The notes beneath the pieces were generated by a model. It worked only from the letters and a program-made list of their open reading frames with translations. It was not told the DNA's origin and did not search any database. From Eopsaltria australis (taxonomy: Eukaryota > Chordata > Aves > Passeriformes > Petroicidae): DNA of 64,000 bases. The translations under genes were made by a program, and so were the position numbers. Of the stretch, positions 22,515 to 36,400 are shown piece by piece. The DNA lies in NCBI GenBank assembly GCA_034509425.1, contig JAVTVJ010011652.1:8054001-8118000 (forward strand), in the 5' to 3' direction. Numbering within the stretch: the first letter of the stretch is position 1; each line of letters begins with the position of its first letter.

Positions 22515-23924
22515 CTGCCAGGAACAGCCAAACACAGCACAGGAATCAGTATCCATGGACTCCTCAGCACAGGAGGAGCAAGGCTGAGATAGATCACAGC
22601 TCTGGAATCTGTGTTCACAACAGAGATGGCTTTAACAGCCAATATTTGGCTCGTGACTAACAACACGGAGGTGGGAACTAAAGTCTTCCTAATGCCAAGG
22701 AAGAGTCCTGAAATTTACAGAATTTCTCCATTCATGAAAATGGTAGATGGAATCTATATCTATGAGAGCAGTGGCTTCCTGTCATCAGAATTAGTCATAT
22801 TAATAAATCAATCAGCTAATTACCACATGTACACCCAGGTGCAACACAGAAGCACTATACAAACACAGGTTTGCCCAACCCCACGGTCCTTCCAAGTTTA
22901 GTTTTGCCACCACACTTCCCTCCTGGCTTGTGAATCACCATTCACAACCTGCTAAATCACCAGCTGCTCAGGTCAGCTTCCATACAGAGCACTGCATGTC
23001 TCTCCTGATAGAAACAAGCTTCTGACAGGCACTAAGAGAAGATCAGCCTTGGTACAGACTCTGCTTTTAGAAAGACATGAAGACATGAATCCAGGTCTTC
23101 CTACCCAGGAGATACTTTACTATTAGCCTTCATTGCAACTAAAGCAGTTCCAGCTTTTATTACTGCCCTACTCTGCTCCCAGCGTTGGGCTATACTTGCC
23201 AATTGATAGTTACACATCTCTGTCCTATTGAACTATTCATTCTCCTAACTAGGGAACACCAAGAGGGACTCCCACAATGTTTTTTAGCTTTAAAGCATTG
23301 CATGGACTAACATATTCCTCAAAGCATTTGTGAGATGGTTAGTGACAATAATCTTCCTACAAGGAACCATAGAGGCCAACACTCCTGGGCAAACGTAAGC
23401 CTGAAATGATTCTCTTATACACATGAACTTCTTTCTTAGGCTGTTGCCATTTGCTCTGAGAGCTAAACAGAATATCAGCATCTCAGGTTTGCACTACAGT
23501 AGCCCCTGCTTATGACAAGCTTCAGTCAAGAAGACACACAGTACAAGGTGCAAAGGAAGAGGACCCTGCTCCAAGGCATCACAATTCAGAAAAGATCCTG
23601 AGAAGAGCATTGCAGAGGATTTAAGACAACAGTGGCCAGAACAACAAGGAGCCCTTGCACTTCTCTTGTACTCCCAGCAACCTAAGCACTACTCTCAACT
23701 GCCCCTTTAGGCAGCTGGCAGCTCCTGCCCTTTACAGGACTGAATCTTGTCCTTACATCCTTTTTTCTAAGACATGTAAAGTTGCTTAGGGTTCCTTCAA
23801 AAGCTTGTTTCCCCCCAAACTCTGCATGTGGCAGTGGTGCACAGAGACACTCATGCTAGGGCCTAAGGTGGCAGTGATGCCTTTTCCTGGTCTTAGAAAG
23901 AGGGTTAGAACCAGACTTAGAGGG

Positions 23925-24020
23925 TTGGGGGTCATTTACCTCGGTATTTTAATAGGATCCCATTCGATGGCTTCTGCCGTGCAGGTCGCAAAAGCCCTGT
24001 CCCCCCAATCGAGCATACAA
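23925..24020. other. CpG-bearing anomalous patch in ARMH3 intron
   Basis: At least five CpG dinucleotides (in CCTCGG, ATTCGATGG, GCCGTG, GTCGCA and ATCGAG) fall in about 75 bp, while the surrounding intron is strongly CpG-depleted. There is no useful open frame. It could be a young repeat insertion (LTR fragment), an unmethylated regulatory element or a constrained sequence. I cannot tell which. Confidence 0.35.
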
Positions 24021-24454
24021 TTAAAGACCTTACTCATTAGCATATCTAACAAGAGGGCCCAATAAGGGGGCTGAGGTGGGCTAACTTCTAGTTTACAGAA
24101 TCTGTCCTACTAGGGGACCTTGAGTTCTTACAACAATAGAGTGTTTGGTCTTCTGACTCTACAGTTTCTGAGGTGTTTAGTCTCCCAGCCTACTGGACAC
24201 CAAGAAACCAGGCTAAGTTATCAGGCCTAAAACATTACAAGTATGCATGCTAAAACTTGTGGATATAGAGAGCCGTGTAAAAAGTATTTAGGAGAAAAAG
24301 CAAAAAATCCTTCAGGCATCAGCAGAAGCCACAGAGAATCATCCAAATGAGGACTGGGGGCAAAAAAGGGGTTCCAAAAGTGGTTCCCAGGTGAGATAGT
24401 CACGCAGCAGTCTCTGCAGCTCAACTGTCCTCCAGCACTGCAGAGGCAAGCTAG

Positions 24455-24518
24455 GGACAGAATTGGACTTGAAGGTCTCAGAGGTCTTTTCCAACTGCTT
24501 TGATTGTGATTCTGCAAT
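24455..24518 (+). mobile_element. CR1 LINE 3' tail
   Basis: The sequence GAATTGGACTTGAAGGTCTC followed by AGAGGTCTTTTCCAACTG and GATTGTGATTCTGCAATG follows the typical CR1 3' end (GTTGGACT..GATCTT.AGAGGTCTTTTCCAAC...ATTCTATGATTCT). It is a short 5'-truncated, diverged copy. It may extend somewhat to the left, but that is not clear. Confidence 0.7.
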
Positions 24519-27500
24519 GTTATTTAAGAATAGCCTGCCAGTGTTGCAAAGACTCGCAGCCTCCTCTCCAGCACTTATTTCCTAATGCTGTTTTGTTTGT
24601 CAGCTCCACTGGCAGAAAGAAACCCCTGCAATGACAGCCATCTCCAAATTCAGCCTGCCCTTCTTGCTCCTGTGCACAGAAGCTGCAAGAAGTATTGCAG
24701 AGCCAAGAGCAATGATGAAAGAAAGCCACCTGGGCACAGGAATAACTATCCACTAGGGATGGAGTGTAATAGCATAATGCACCTTCTTCTGAGCAATAAA
24801 GAATCTGGCAGCTTGCTCCTGTCAATCAGAGGAAGCCAAATTGACCAAGATTAATAAGCTGCAGAAAAAGAACACTGTTTGAAAGGTGAGGAGTTGAACA
24901 GGCTTCTCCAGCAGTAAATCAAGAGTGCAGTGCCACACAGATGTGATCAGTCAATGGATGCACAGGTTTCTTTAGGAACAATCAGGATTCCTCCTGGCTA
25001 GCTCTGAGTAGAGATCTCTTCAGATACTCAAGACAGGCACCCTCAAACCATGGTGAAGAGAAGTAAACCCTGAGGGCAGCAGTGAGCTCTATACCAGAAT
25101 CCTTTAAATCTGCCCTCTTGCAGCACCTTTGAAAGGCAGCTAAGAACTCAGTTTGATACTTTAGGATGAGGACAGGGAAGGAAAAAGAGGTCCCAAAGTC
25201 TCTACTCTGTTACTTACCATAATCTCTGCAGTGAGCTTGAGACCAGCTTATCCCTTTAGCTATGTATTTCACTGGCTTCCACTCCTTATCTCCTTTAATT
25301 ATGAAATAGAACTTAAAAAGAAAGGGTAAGTTAAAAATAAACAGCTTCTCCCCACTGCCTGGTAATTTCCCTTTCTTGCTGCTGCTGAGAAAAAAATGCT
25401 ACGTGGGATCTGAGATAAACCCACTCACAGATCATTTCAACTCCATACCTTGTAATGGATAGAAACTATTACTGAGATGAGGACCTGCCATCCTTGAGAT
25501 GATTTCATCTGCTCTTTAAGATGCAGCTGCTAGACAGAGGACAGGTCAAAGAACAGCACAAGATATTAAGAATATCTAACAGGAAGGTTTAAAAGGCATC
25601 AACTTCCTACACAGATGACAAAAAACTCACATCCTCTGTGTAATAGAAGACTGTGTGTTAGCATCCTTTGCCCTTCTTACACATTGCTTTGACTTTCGCT
25701 CAGGGAAACTACTGCAGGAAGAACTGCCTTTTTCCTTAAACACGCAAGATCTTTATCAGTACCTTTCTGTCAGATACAAAGGAACTAGAGCAATTTAATT
25801 TCAAGATTAAAGCATTTCTCCTTCAAAGTCTTGTTCAACTCATTCTTCTTCGAAGTCTCTTGTCTAGAAAACATGAATTCCAAGATGGTCAAGTATGAGA
25901 AGGGACTTTGAGGTGCTCTTCCAAACAGATTTTAAATAGTCATTCATATTTTTACAATCTCATGAGAAGCTGGAAAAACACCAGTTTTAGTGTCAGGCAA
26001 GGACAGACGAAATTGGACCGCAGATGATCTTCAAGGATAGGGGAAGCTTTTTTCCTTTTTTTAAATGGTTTACTGGATCTTTACAGTTAAAAAAAAAAAC
26101 AAAACCTAATGGAGTCACAATCTAAAAGTCTTTTTGTAGGTTACCTTAGGGGAATCAGAGTCCTAAAAAAGCAATGTGACGGAAGCAAGCAACTCAGACA
26201 CGGTCAATACAAGAAGAGGGAAGGCTGTTGAATTCCATTCCTGCAGTTACCTGCATCAGCCCCAGAGGCTACATTCGCTCTTTTATTCCACTGCAACAAA
26301 CCAGAACTCAGTGGAGCTGCACCACGGTGATTTAAAGATAATTTGCCATCAAATTAACCCCCTGCCCCACCACTCACTCACTGACTGCTTTCCAAAGTTC
26401 CACAGAAATGCTGGTGATTTAGGTCCCTGCATGCATGTCCCCAAAACAACTTTTCAGGAGCTGTTCTGAACAGCAAATGCTGTCTTTGGCATTCAGATTT
26501 CAGCTTCCTCCTGCAGCTACAACTGCCCATGCCCCATAAAATTCTCCTTCCCCAGTAACAGCAACAACTTGTGAGTAGAAGCATCACCTTAGGAACATGG
26601 CAGGAGGGCTTGCTTCCAAAGGAGGGACTGATGTGGAGCTCAGCTCTCTGCAGCATCCCACCTATGCCACACCACATCACTGCACCCAGAGGAACAAGAT
26701 TATGTCACAGTTTGTGGCTCCTTACTTTGCACCATCCACTAGCTCACTTGCAAACTGGACAGACAACCTTGGTTGGCTGGGTCAGTGACCTCTTGCAAAC
26801 ACGAGCTCTGAAACCATTTTCCCCAGAAGCAATTGCCCCTGCCCTGAAATTTTCAGCATTCTAAACAAACCATCATTTTGCTGTATTGGCCACTATACAC
26901 CGACTTCTTCCTTACTGCACCAGAGCTGTTCCCTCTGACTGATCCTCAGTAAGAGCCAATATTCTGTACTCCCCCCAGGAGAGACCAGACCTCCTGGAAG
27001 ACCCTGCCCTGAAGAAACACAGGGATTACACACAGCAGTCTCCTGTCCCCACTGTGCCCAGGAGAGCACTGCTACTGTTAGCAGCAAAGCCACAGGGGGA
27101 GCTGACCAGCAGTAAAACCTAATGGGCAACCTGCAGCACTAGGGCCCATCTATCTGGCAGACATCATTTGCTTCATTGCTTAGTAACTTTTTAACCTGCA
27201 GAATCTTTCATCATCTGCAACTGCAGTCTCTGCCTTACTGGAACATAAAATTAGAGAGCAACAGCAATTCACAGCACCCAGCAAAGGACCCAGTGGTGGG
27301 TAGGTTCCAGGAAGCAGGCATGGGTAATGACAGAAAAATAAAAGAAAAAACAGAAGCAAGAACAAATCAAGGTCTTTACAGTGTCTTTTTAATCAGCACA
27401 GGAAAGCACAAGAATGCAATCAGTCAGCATCACCAGTACCTCACTAAAGCCTCTCCATGCCCAGAAGACAGCCATTAACTACCATGACACAGGAGCAGTT

Positions 27501-28386
27501 GGAACAGCACTGATTGAATGATCTCACATCAAGCAAAAGGCACAAAACCACTCCAACAACAACCAGGTTAAAATGCATCAACTCCTTGCTGCTCACACAG
27601 CTGGGATGGGGGAGGCTCTCCAGGTCAGGACTAGCAAGCCCTGACGGGACAGAAAAGCCAGGGCTCTGTCCCATCTGTCCCATGCCAGAGGATGGAGCAT
27701 CAAGGCTATGGGGCATGTAATGCCAACCTCCCATCAGCACCACTGCACGACAGGGCACAAGGACTGAGGGCAGCCAAACGTGCCTTCTGTCCTCCCTGCA
27801 GAGGTGGTGGAGTTCTTGTCACTGCCTGTGTACCACACACAGAGGGAATTCTGGCAGTCCCACCTCCCAAACCTGGTCAAAGCCCAAAACACCACAAGCA
27901 AACTCAGCAATCTGTCCCCACAGCTCAGAGGGTGGAGGCTGTAGGAGGAGATACTAGGGTTTTTCTATTCCAGTAGAAATGTACATTTTACACTGCAATC
28001 CTCAATCTGGCTTGTTTATTCCAGGTTTGGTACAAATCTTTCCCTTTTTCTCCCTCCCTAATCTCCACAACAACTCATACTCCCTGAGTGTTTCTCCTCA
28101 TGAATTCAACAGAATAGCAACATTTCTCATTGTAATGAAAAGGCTGCTGACACCTGGACTACAAAGAGGCTATTGCCTCTCTATAATGAAGTGCTGGATA
28201 ATTGACATCAATTTTACAGTAGTAACTTCTAATTAATATGGAAAATGATTTTTTTTTCCAAGTGCCATCACACTTCTCACAGAGCAACTTTAAAGTTGCT
28301 GATGCAGGCTGGAGTCTTTGTTGAAATTAATCCCCAGAAGCACCACAGACAAAGAACATAACTAAATAATTAGAAGTTAAATAAAA

Positions 28387-28399
28387 ACACACACACACA
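28387..28399. repeat. Short (AC)n tract
   Basis: About six AC dinucleotides in tandem. Minor microsatellite. Confidence 0.7.
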
Positions 28400-31300
28400 G
28401 CTGCCACATTTCCCAACAGACTCTGCCCAAACCCCAGCTGCACTCATCTCCTTCTCCCTTTCCTCTCTCACCGTCTGCAGGAGCCAAGTTCAGAGAGAGG
28501 CTCCACTAAGGCTGCCAATGCTACACACATGCTGGAAGCAGCTGCCATTCACACTGGCTTCCAGGAAAGCACCCATCCAGGGCTAGCAGCAGCACAGAGC
28601 TTTTGTCTGACCCAACACTACCTTACCTTTGCAGCTATCCTGGAGCTAAATGCAGTGCTGATGTTTTAGCACCATTCCTCACCCCCACGCTGATCAAGCC
28701 ATGACTATTAATTCCATGTTCATGAATGCTAAGATGAAGAGGAGGAGGAGGATGTTGCTATGATAGTTTCACAACTCGGATTCCCAAGACATGCTGCGTT
28801 TACAGCACATTTCTATGGATCCAGAGGACGTGGAGCGGGTCTGATTGGAAAGACAAAGATGTGGGCTGGAGATTCAAGTGTAATCATGCCACATATGTGT
28901 AAGACTCACAGCACATTGCCAGTCCTGCTCCAGTGCCCCAGATCTCCTGCATCCAGCAGCTGCAGCTTGTACTACATGCAGTGAAGGACCCATGGCCCTC
29001 TTGTGCTGTGGGCTGAGAGCGTGAGCCTGTGAGACAATCCCCACCAGCTCACACATTTGTCACTTCCAGAGCAGAAGGCATCATTTTTCTGCACTGAGTA
29101 CAGGAAAAATTCCTGGAAGAAGGATATTTTTCCAATAGTAAAAAGTTTAGCCAGAACAAAAGATTAAGTGAAAGCAAACAAGGGCAAATTCCTTCTGAGG
29201 TATGAAACAGGATGTCACTGACGTGGGATGCACCAAAACTGCTGGGCAGTAAGACTGTAAGAGATCATTGGACAGAAGAACAGCCTGCAGAGGTGGGTGC
29301 AGCTGCCCACGAGCTCCAGGGTAATAATGGGATGTGAGTACATGCTCCAGTCCTGCTGTGGAGAACCAAAGCTTTTGGAACTCATAGGAGTCTTGTTCAG
29401 TGTCTGGAGCTGGACACATGGACAAAGTTGAGCAGCACATAGCAAAGATGAGTGAGCCAGGAAATAGGGAGAGGAGGTGCCTCACCCTGCTCTCCACTGC
29501 TAAGGTTGGTGCAGGGACCCCTGCCCACAGTTCCCACCAGGTTTACTCTGGCACTTTGTAGTTTGTTTGCCAATCTGCCTCTGCTCAGCTCACTCAGCTC
29601 AGCATTAGCCAGGGCACTGCTTCCTGGAGTTTGCAAGTGAACTGTCTCTGCCCACTAGTTTGTCCTTTGACCCTGCCAGTCACTTCTCGCAGTCCTGCTG
29701 TGTTCAGTGAACTGCTCTGTGCCCAGCCAAATGTAACTCTAACTTTCCATGTTCCAAATCCTTCCTGAGGACTGCTTTTATACATCTGCACTTGAGTGGT
29801 ATCGAAATCCAGGCCTCATCACTTCTCTATACAAGGCAAAAGGTTTTGATCGTACATAAAAGATTATCATTATGATTATTTTACTTAGCAACATCAAGGA
29901 AGGACATTTCACACCCCCTTTTCTCACCTCAGCATAGAGCCAGTCTGTCAGGCTCAGATGATATGTAGTAGCTCAGATGTTTGTTCAATGATCTCACAGG
30001 GATCTGTGATCTTTAAAGGAACAAGCCTACAAAGGCAACACTTTCTATCCATGGAGTGTGAGGGTTTGGTTACAGTCTTTCTCCTCTGCCCACAGGTGCC
30101 TCTTCTAAAGATAAATAATTTATAAGCTCACTCAGAAAATTACTGTTGTTCTCTGAACTCTGCTAGCAGAAATGGCATCCTATTTTGGGACAAGAGTTAT
30201 CAGCTTCAGAAATGTTTTAAACCCACAATCCATTAGAAGCCTTAGGTGTTCAACTCTTATTTAATGGTGGTAAAAAATACACTGACCCAACCAAGCTGGA
30301 AATCACTCAGCTTTCAGAAACGTCTCAAAGCCAGAAGTGTTACCCAGCTCCACCAAGAAGCAACTCTAAATGTACAGAACAGTGCCCATTCCAAGCTCCC
30401 ACGGGACAGGCATTCCCAACAATCAACAGCTACTTTAAGAAGCAGTAAGGCTGCAAACAAGGACAAAGGAAGCTTGCAGGGCACTTAATTTGTAAGAGGT
30501 ATAGACAAGCAGAACAGATTAACGTGGTGATAACCCTGGACATTCCTGTAGCCATCACTAGGACTAGGCAGTGCTGTGCTACAAAACCCTCTGCTATCAG
30601 GCAGCTGAGAGCCCGCCCACCTTACCAGAAAGCCTATGCCACGAATGCTTTTGCTGCAGAGTAATTTCGTCTATACATACACACAACAACTCCCACACGT
30701 GTTAAATGCATTTTGCTTAACCCATTTAGGTTTGGAGTGCATGGAGCACAAATGCATGTAGCCTCACACTGCTTTCTCTCAAGACCAATCCACCTTACCC
30801 AGTTTCAAAGATGGTCAGTGGGTTTATACTAATCTGCGTATCCCACCTGGCACAAAGAACCTGGTATTCTTTGTGGGACACTGGGTGCCCTTTCCCAGAC
30901 TGCAGGGACAGGCTCTCCAGGGAAAATAAAGGAGGCAACTCTGTGCCATTCAGGGGAGGGAAACAGGTTCAGTGGGCTTCTGCCAAGGGAACAAACATCC
31001 ATATACTGCACAATGCTGGCACTTTCAAAACCTAGACAGAGAGAACGAATTCGAAAATCCTGAAACAAATTATCTTAAAAATTATCAGTTAATAAAATAA
31101 GCAGCCTCCAGAGCAGATATTTAGATGTGGAAGGGGAGATATGCCAGAAACCGAATGAGGCCCACTACACTCGCCTGTTTTCAGACATTTTGTTGAGAAA
31201 AGCAGGCAGCACAAGAAAGGCCAGGATGATGGCAAGAGCATAAAACCCTGAGATAGATAGATTTGCTATTTTGGAGTTACAGCCCATTTTGGAGTTGTGA

Positions 31301-32632
31301 ACCCTTATCTCCAGCTGGTGGCATTTATGAAAACATTTCTCACTGCTAGGTACGTAAGAGCACTTGCAATTCTGCCAAGGCTTGAAATGCACTGCAGATA
31401 GCTATGGACTGGACCGTTAATTTTTTTATTTCCCCTTTGTGCTTACAATTAACTTAAGTGCTGAAATGTGATGGGCTATTCCAGGAGAAGCTTTTTATCT
31501 ACCAGCTGCATTCTCACAGAGCAGTAAATCAACTGCTGCCACCAAAACATCACACAAGAGGACAAGAGCATCCTTATGCTCACTGTTATCATTCATGTTA
31601 CCCGTTCAGCCTAAGTGGCTAACCAGCATTCAGCAAATGAATGCTGTGATTTGTGTGCAACCTTTGGTGCAATTCTCTATTTACAGAAGACCTTGTCCTC
31701 CTGAACACTGAGGAAAAAAACCAGTCAGCAGCATCTCTTCAGCACCATTTAACTGACCAAAGCAAGACCAGTAACCTTGGTCCCCAAAACAAGATGAAAG
31801 AGTTTTCAGTTGTGAACTGCTGCTCCAGCTGAACTGAGAAGCCAAGACATACAAAGTTATTACAGAAATCAAAGACAGATATAAGAACCTTAAAAATGGT
31901 AGCTGAAGATTTTAAGAAAAGGTTTGAAATAAAGTCTTTCTAGGACCAGTAGCCAGAAAGCATTCTGGCAAATGCTGGAACTCAAACACATAGCTTTCAG
32001 CTGAGATTGCCTTGATGAAATTACAAGAGGATACCTGATGTACACCAGAGGAAACTCATTCCCAGTAAAGAAATTCAAATTTGCCCAGAAGACAGTTAGC
32101 TGAGGAAAAAAGCTGTCTAGAGAATAGATTAAGTCAGGATATGCAACAAAGCCCTTTCTGTTCAATCAAACCCAGACAGCAGTAAGTGCACTGCTCCAGT
32201 TCGAACAAACCAAAACCTAATTGTGCTCAAGGAAAAAACAATGGGGAAGCTTATTCTGGTTATGGTCTAATCAAACACCTGCAGTCACACGAGGCTGCTG
32301 GAACTACATCACCTGGTCAAGTTCACAGAAATCAGTAGAGGATCCAAGAAAGATTGTGTCCCTCACACAGCCACCATAGACTTCCATGGGATATAATGAC
32401 TGCAGACTAACTTAGAAATAAAATACAATCAAAACTCACCAGGACTCTGACTTGAAGATCAAGACAAGTGAAAGGAGAACACAGACACTCCAAAAAGCTA
32501 GGGACCTTGCCATGCATTTTGATTTTCTTTTTTGATCTTCTATAGCAACTAGCAAGCAAATGGCCTTTATGAATATACAGCCCTGGGTCTGACACTTGCT
32601 GAGAAAAAGTGAATGCTAATCTAGCTCATGAC

Positions 32633-32649
32633 TTTTTTTTTTTTTTTTT
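32633..32649. repeat. Poly(T) tract, 17 bases
   Basis: An uninterrupted run of T. No retroposon body or target-site duplication is obvious on either side, so I treat it as a simple repeat. Confidence 0.7.
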
Positions 32650-33450
32650 AATGATCAGAAATCTTTTTAAATTTGGTTTGCACAGCATGAATAAATTTAA
32701 TTAAAGGAAACAGCAAAACTAAATACCAATATGCTAAAAAACTGGCCACAAACCAAGCGGATGCTTGTATTCAAAGTAAGTCAAATCAATGTAGGACATG
32801 CTAGAGAAAACTAGCTAGGACTGGGGAAAGGAGGTATATGTTTGGAGGGGCAGACCTTAGAAAGATCAGCTCCCTAGCTCCTACTTACATTTCAGCAATT
32901 AGTGGAAGTGATAAAAGGCAGTCATTCAGTGGCCTGAGGAGATGCAATGAAGCCAAGAAAGAGGAAACACTAAGCTCACCTGCCTAACTGACTACATGTG
33001 GAAAATGAACTGAAGTCTGTTGTCAGGGAAAATAACTTTTGATTACAGGCAAGAAGTCTGGATAGCCAAGAAACCCATTGAGCAAATAGCTATTTGATTA
33101 TTTGCACTATTTTGCAGTTCTGCAGTATATTTTATGAACTAAGGGCACTGGAATCAATACACAAGATTTAAAACATGGGTTATCAAAGACTTACACAGTG
33201 ACAACACAGTTCTCCTCCTTTATTTTTGCGTTCTCTCTAATAATTTCTAATTCTCTATTTATGACTACTGTTGAGTCTTGAGCCAACCTTTCCAGGCTTA
33301 TCACAGTGACTCTAGGAGTCCTTTCCTGCATGACAATATCTAGCAGGCTTTTCTACATTTAGTGATTCTGAGACACTTACAAATTCAGTCTGCAAAGATG
33401 CCTTCTAAAGATAGAGCCCAAAAGAAATAGAAGATCCATAGTCAATTGGA

Positions 33451-33482
33451 TAGCTACAAATAGCTGTAGCTACAAATAGCTA
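33451..33482 (+). repeat. 16-bp tandem duplication
   Basis: The unit TAGCTACAAATAGCTG occurs twice back to back, with the last base changed in the second copy. It is a small local duplication. Confidence 0.8.
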
Positions 33483-36400
33483 GAAAGACTGTAGTAGCAG
33501 CATGCTAAGGTAGAGAGCTAATAAGGAAAGGTGGGCTGTGCTTGGAAGTTTGTGTGACTCAACCCATATAAAAGTTCTAGCTCTTAAGGCTTTTGCAATT
33601 CTGGAGCTGGAACAGACAGCTATAAGTTGCTGGATGATCCTTATAGACAGAAAATCCTGTAGGGAAAAGAAAACTTCAGCTGCAAAATGTCTGCTCTAAG
33701 GCTGCAGTTCCAAAAGTGAATCTAAGTGCAGCTCACCTAGTCTGCAATTCAGAGTCTGGAGTTCTTCCTTCAAAGGCATCCACTGCAGAAAGAAGACATT
33801 CTACTGTGCAAGTCAGAAGTCTCTTTGGTCTAAACACAAGCACCAAGGGTGTTGGGGACCAGGCAGTACTGACATCAGGAGGGACTGAGAAGGTAAAGGA
33901 GGAGTAGAGGTGACTAAAATACTGAGAATGCAGCTTTGCAAGTCAGATTTACAAGAATTACAGCAGTTATGAAATTCCTACCAAGACAACAGGATCAAAT
34001 CAAATATGTCCCAACTAAGCAACTCCTCACAAACCCCAGACACACTTTGGGATCTTAGGCTAATCTGCATTGCATAGCTGGAGGAAAAGGAATGGACAAA
34101 ATCTGTGATGAGGGCAGAAATAAGGAAACCAAATAATTTTTGATATGTTGAAGGAGTGAAGCTTGTTAACATTTTAATTTGTTGAATTATTCCCTTTTGT
34201 GCTGTTGGAATGTGCCATTCTTCTGAAACTCCATCAGGGCAATGACCAGAACTGAAACAGAACGAGACCATTAATGCTTGGATGCATCCATAGCCAACAC
34301 AGAAAACATTTTCTGCCTGCAAAGCCAGAACTGCTTAAACTTGACTGCTAAGTTAATTTAAAAGGAACATTTAAACGGCTATTGGGACAGATGGAAATGC
34401 AGAGGCTACCATCCAAGATAATCACTAGCAAGGGCAGGCCTGATGAGATGCTGAACATTGTAGGCTGAGACACTTTTTGACTGAAATGGAGACATGCTGG
34501 AAAGCTGGCCAGCAGTCAGTCAGCAAGGTGAAGCTGAGTGGGAGCAGAGACTTGGGCATGGACCACACACAGAAAACAACTCAGATGTTCCTGAGAAATC
34601 AAACTGTCTGCTGCTTATTACTGTCCTCAGAGAAAGACATTCATGTGCAATCTCTGGAATAAACAGAGAGGCACCAAAGGTTGCTGACACGCATTTGTTT
34701 CTAGTGCTTTCTCCTTATACGTGACAGAAAATATCAGAGCCCAAGATAATAGCTATGCCTCTGAAGAAGAATTCCTGGCATGGTTAAATGGCATCTTGCA
34801 ATCAAAACATATCTGGAGAATAAAAAGTCCTTGTATGCCTTGGAACACAGTGTTTATCCCATAAACATTTCTTCCATTTATGTCCTTAAAATATCAGACC
34901 TACCACCCCTTCAGCACCAGCACTCTCACAGTTCACATGCTCCCAGCAACAACCCCAAACACCATAGGAGACAAATCTCTTCAGAATAAGTGGCTGAGAG
35001 AGACTGAAAAGAAGCATCTTACCTCTATGACAGTGAGCTTTTATCTCCACAGATATTGAGATGCTGGATGGGCAGGAAGGACGTGACACAAAGGTGAGGT
35101 TTATTGCTGACAGGCCAGATAAGATTACAGTGGGCTGTATCCCCACCGCTGACAAGGAAAAGGTGACTTGTGCTGGCACCTGTTCTCTCCAAAGGAGGAG
35201 GAGAACAAAAGAACACAACCTGTGCTGCCTTTCCAAAGCACCTTTAGCTGTTGACTCCTCAAGCTGAGCTGATCAGCAAGTTGAGCAGCACACTGGAGAA
35301 GTACTTGTCCACAATGCTTGCCCTCTGAATCAGAGACATGCACCCTTTGCTGTCACAGCTCTAAGTAGAACCTGCTGGCTATAGAAATGGGATATACTGA
35401 AGATTTAAGCAAAGAGGATGCCACTGTCCTGGGAATATGGAGCTGATCACCAATGCTTCTGCTTTCTCCATGTATTTCTCTTTTGCCATATTCCATGGAT
35501 CAGTAGGATCTGTGATGGAAATATCATCTCCACTGTAATTTCTGCAGTGTTTGGAGGACACCACTGTTCTACAGCCTAAAATTCCCTGTGTGAGGATTTA
35601 ATGCTCCCAAGTGCCTCTTGGACATCAAACATTTTCAAAACTATTAGCTCTGATGGGTTTTCGAATAAAGCTCAGGGAAGCCACTTGCTCAATATTTCTT
35701 ACGAGAAAAAGGTAGCTCTGATCGGGTAGAATAAAAATTACTGAGAAGGAGGAAGAAGAGGAGAAGGATGAAAAGAGTCCACACAGCCTACATTGCCTGC
35801 AAGCAAGGAAATGAGATTTGATTTACTCTGTGATCCTGAGGTGTATTCAATTTCAGCTTGAATTTCCACTGCATAAACTTAGCTTGGCTGAGCAATGTCC
35901 CCATTAGAGACTGTCCAAAGCAACATAAGATGATCCACAAATGATCTTTGAAGCTGAAGGTTCAAAGCCTTGGTGAGGTGGGGATTTTTAGCATATTTTT
36001 GCATGAGCAACCCATAAACCCATGTCTTTCCAGAAATTTGAAGAAGACAATATAAAGAAAGCAATTAGATACAGTGCATACACAACTCCTTATTGTTGCC
36101 AATTAATCAATTTATTTATTTAGTTCACTGGTTTAATTTCCTCTTCCTACACCACAGAGAACAACTCTGGGTCTGTTTTCTATGAGTCAAAAGGATTAGA
36201 TGACAAGCTGAAGTCACTCACTAAAAGGACTTGAGGGCTTCAGTTCAGGGATTAATAACTCAGCAGCTTTTTCTCCAGATTTAAAAACCTTTAATTTGTA
36301 CTGCATCAGCTGGTAGTTTTATTTGCACAACTATTTTTGTTTAAATGGGAATCAAACCCTGCTGTTTCCAAAATGCTGCTGCATTGCCCTGTTCGTATTA

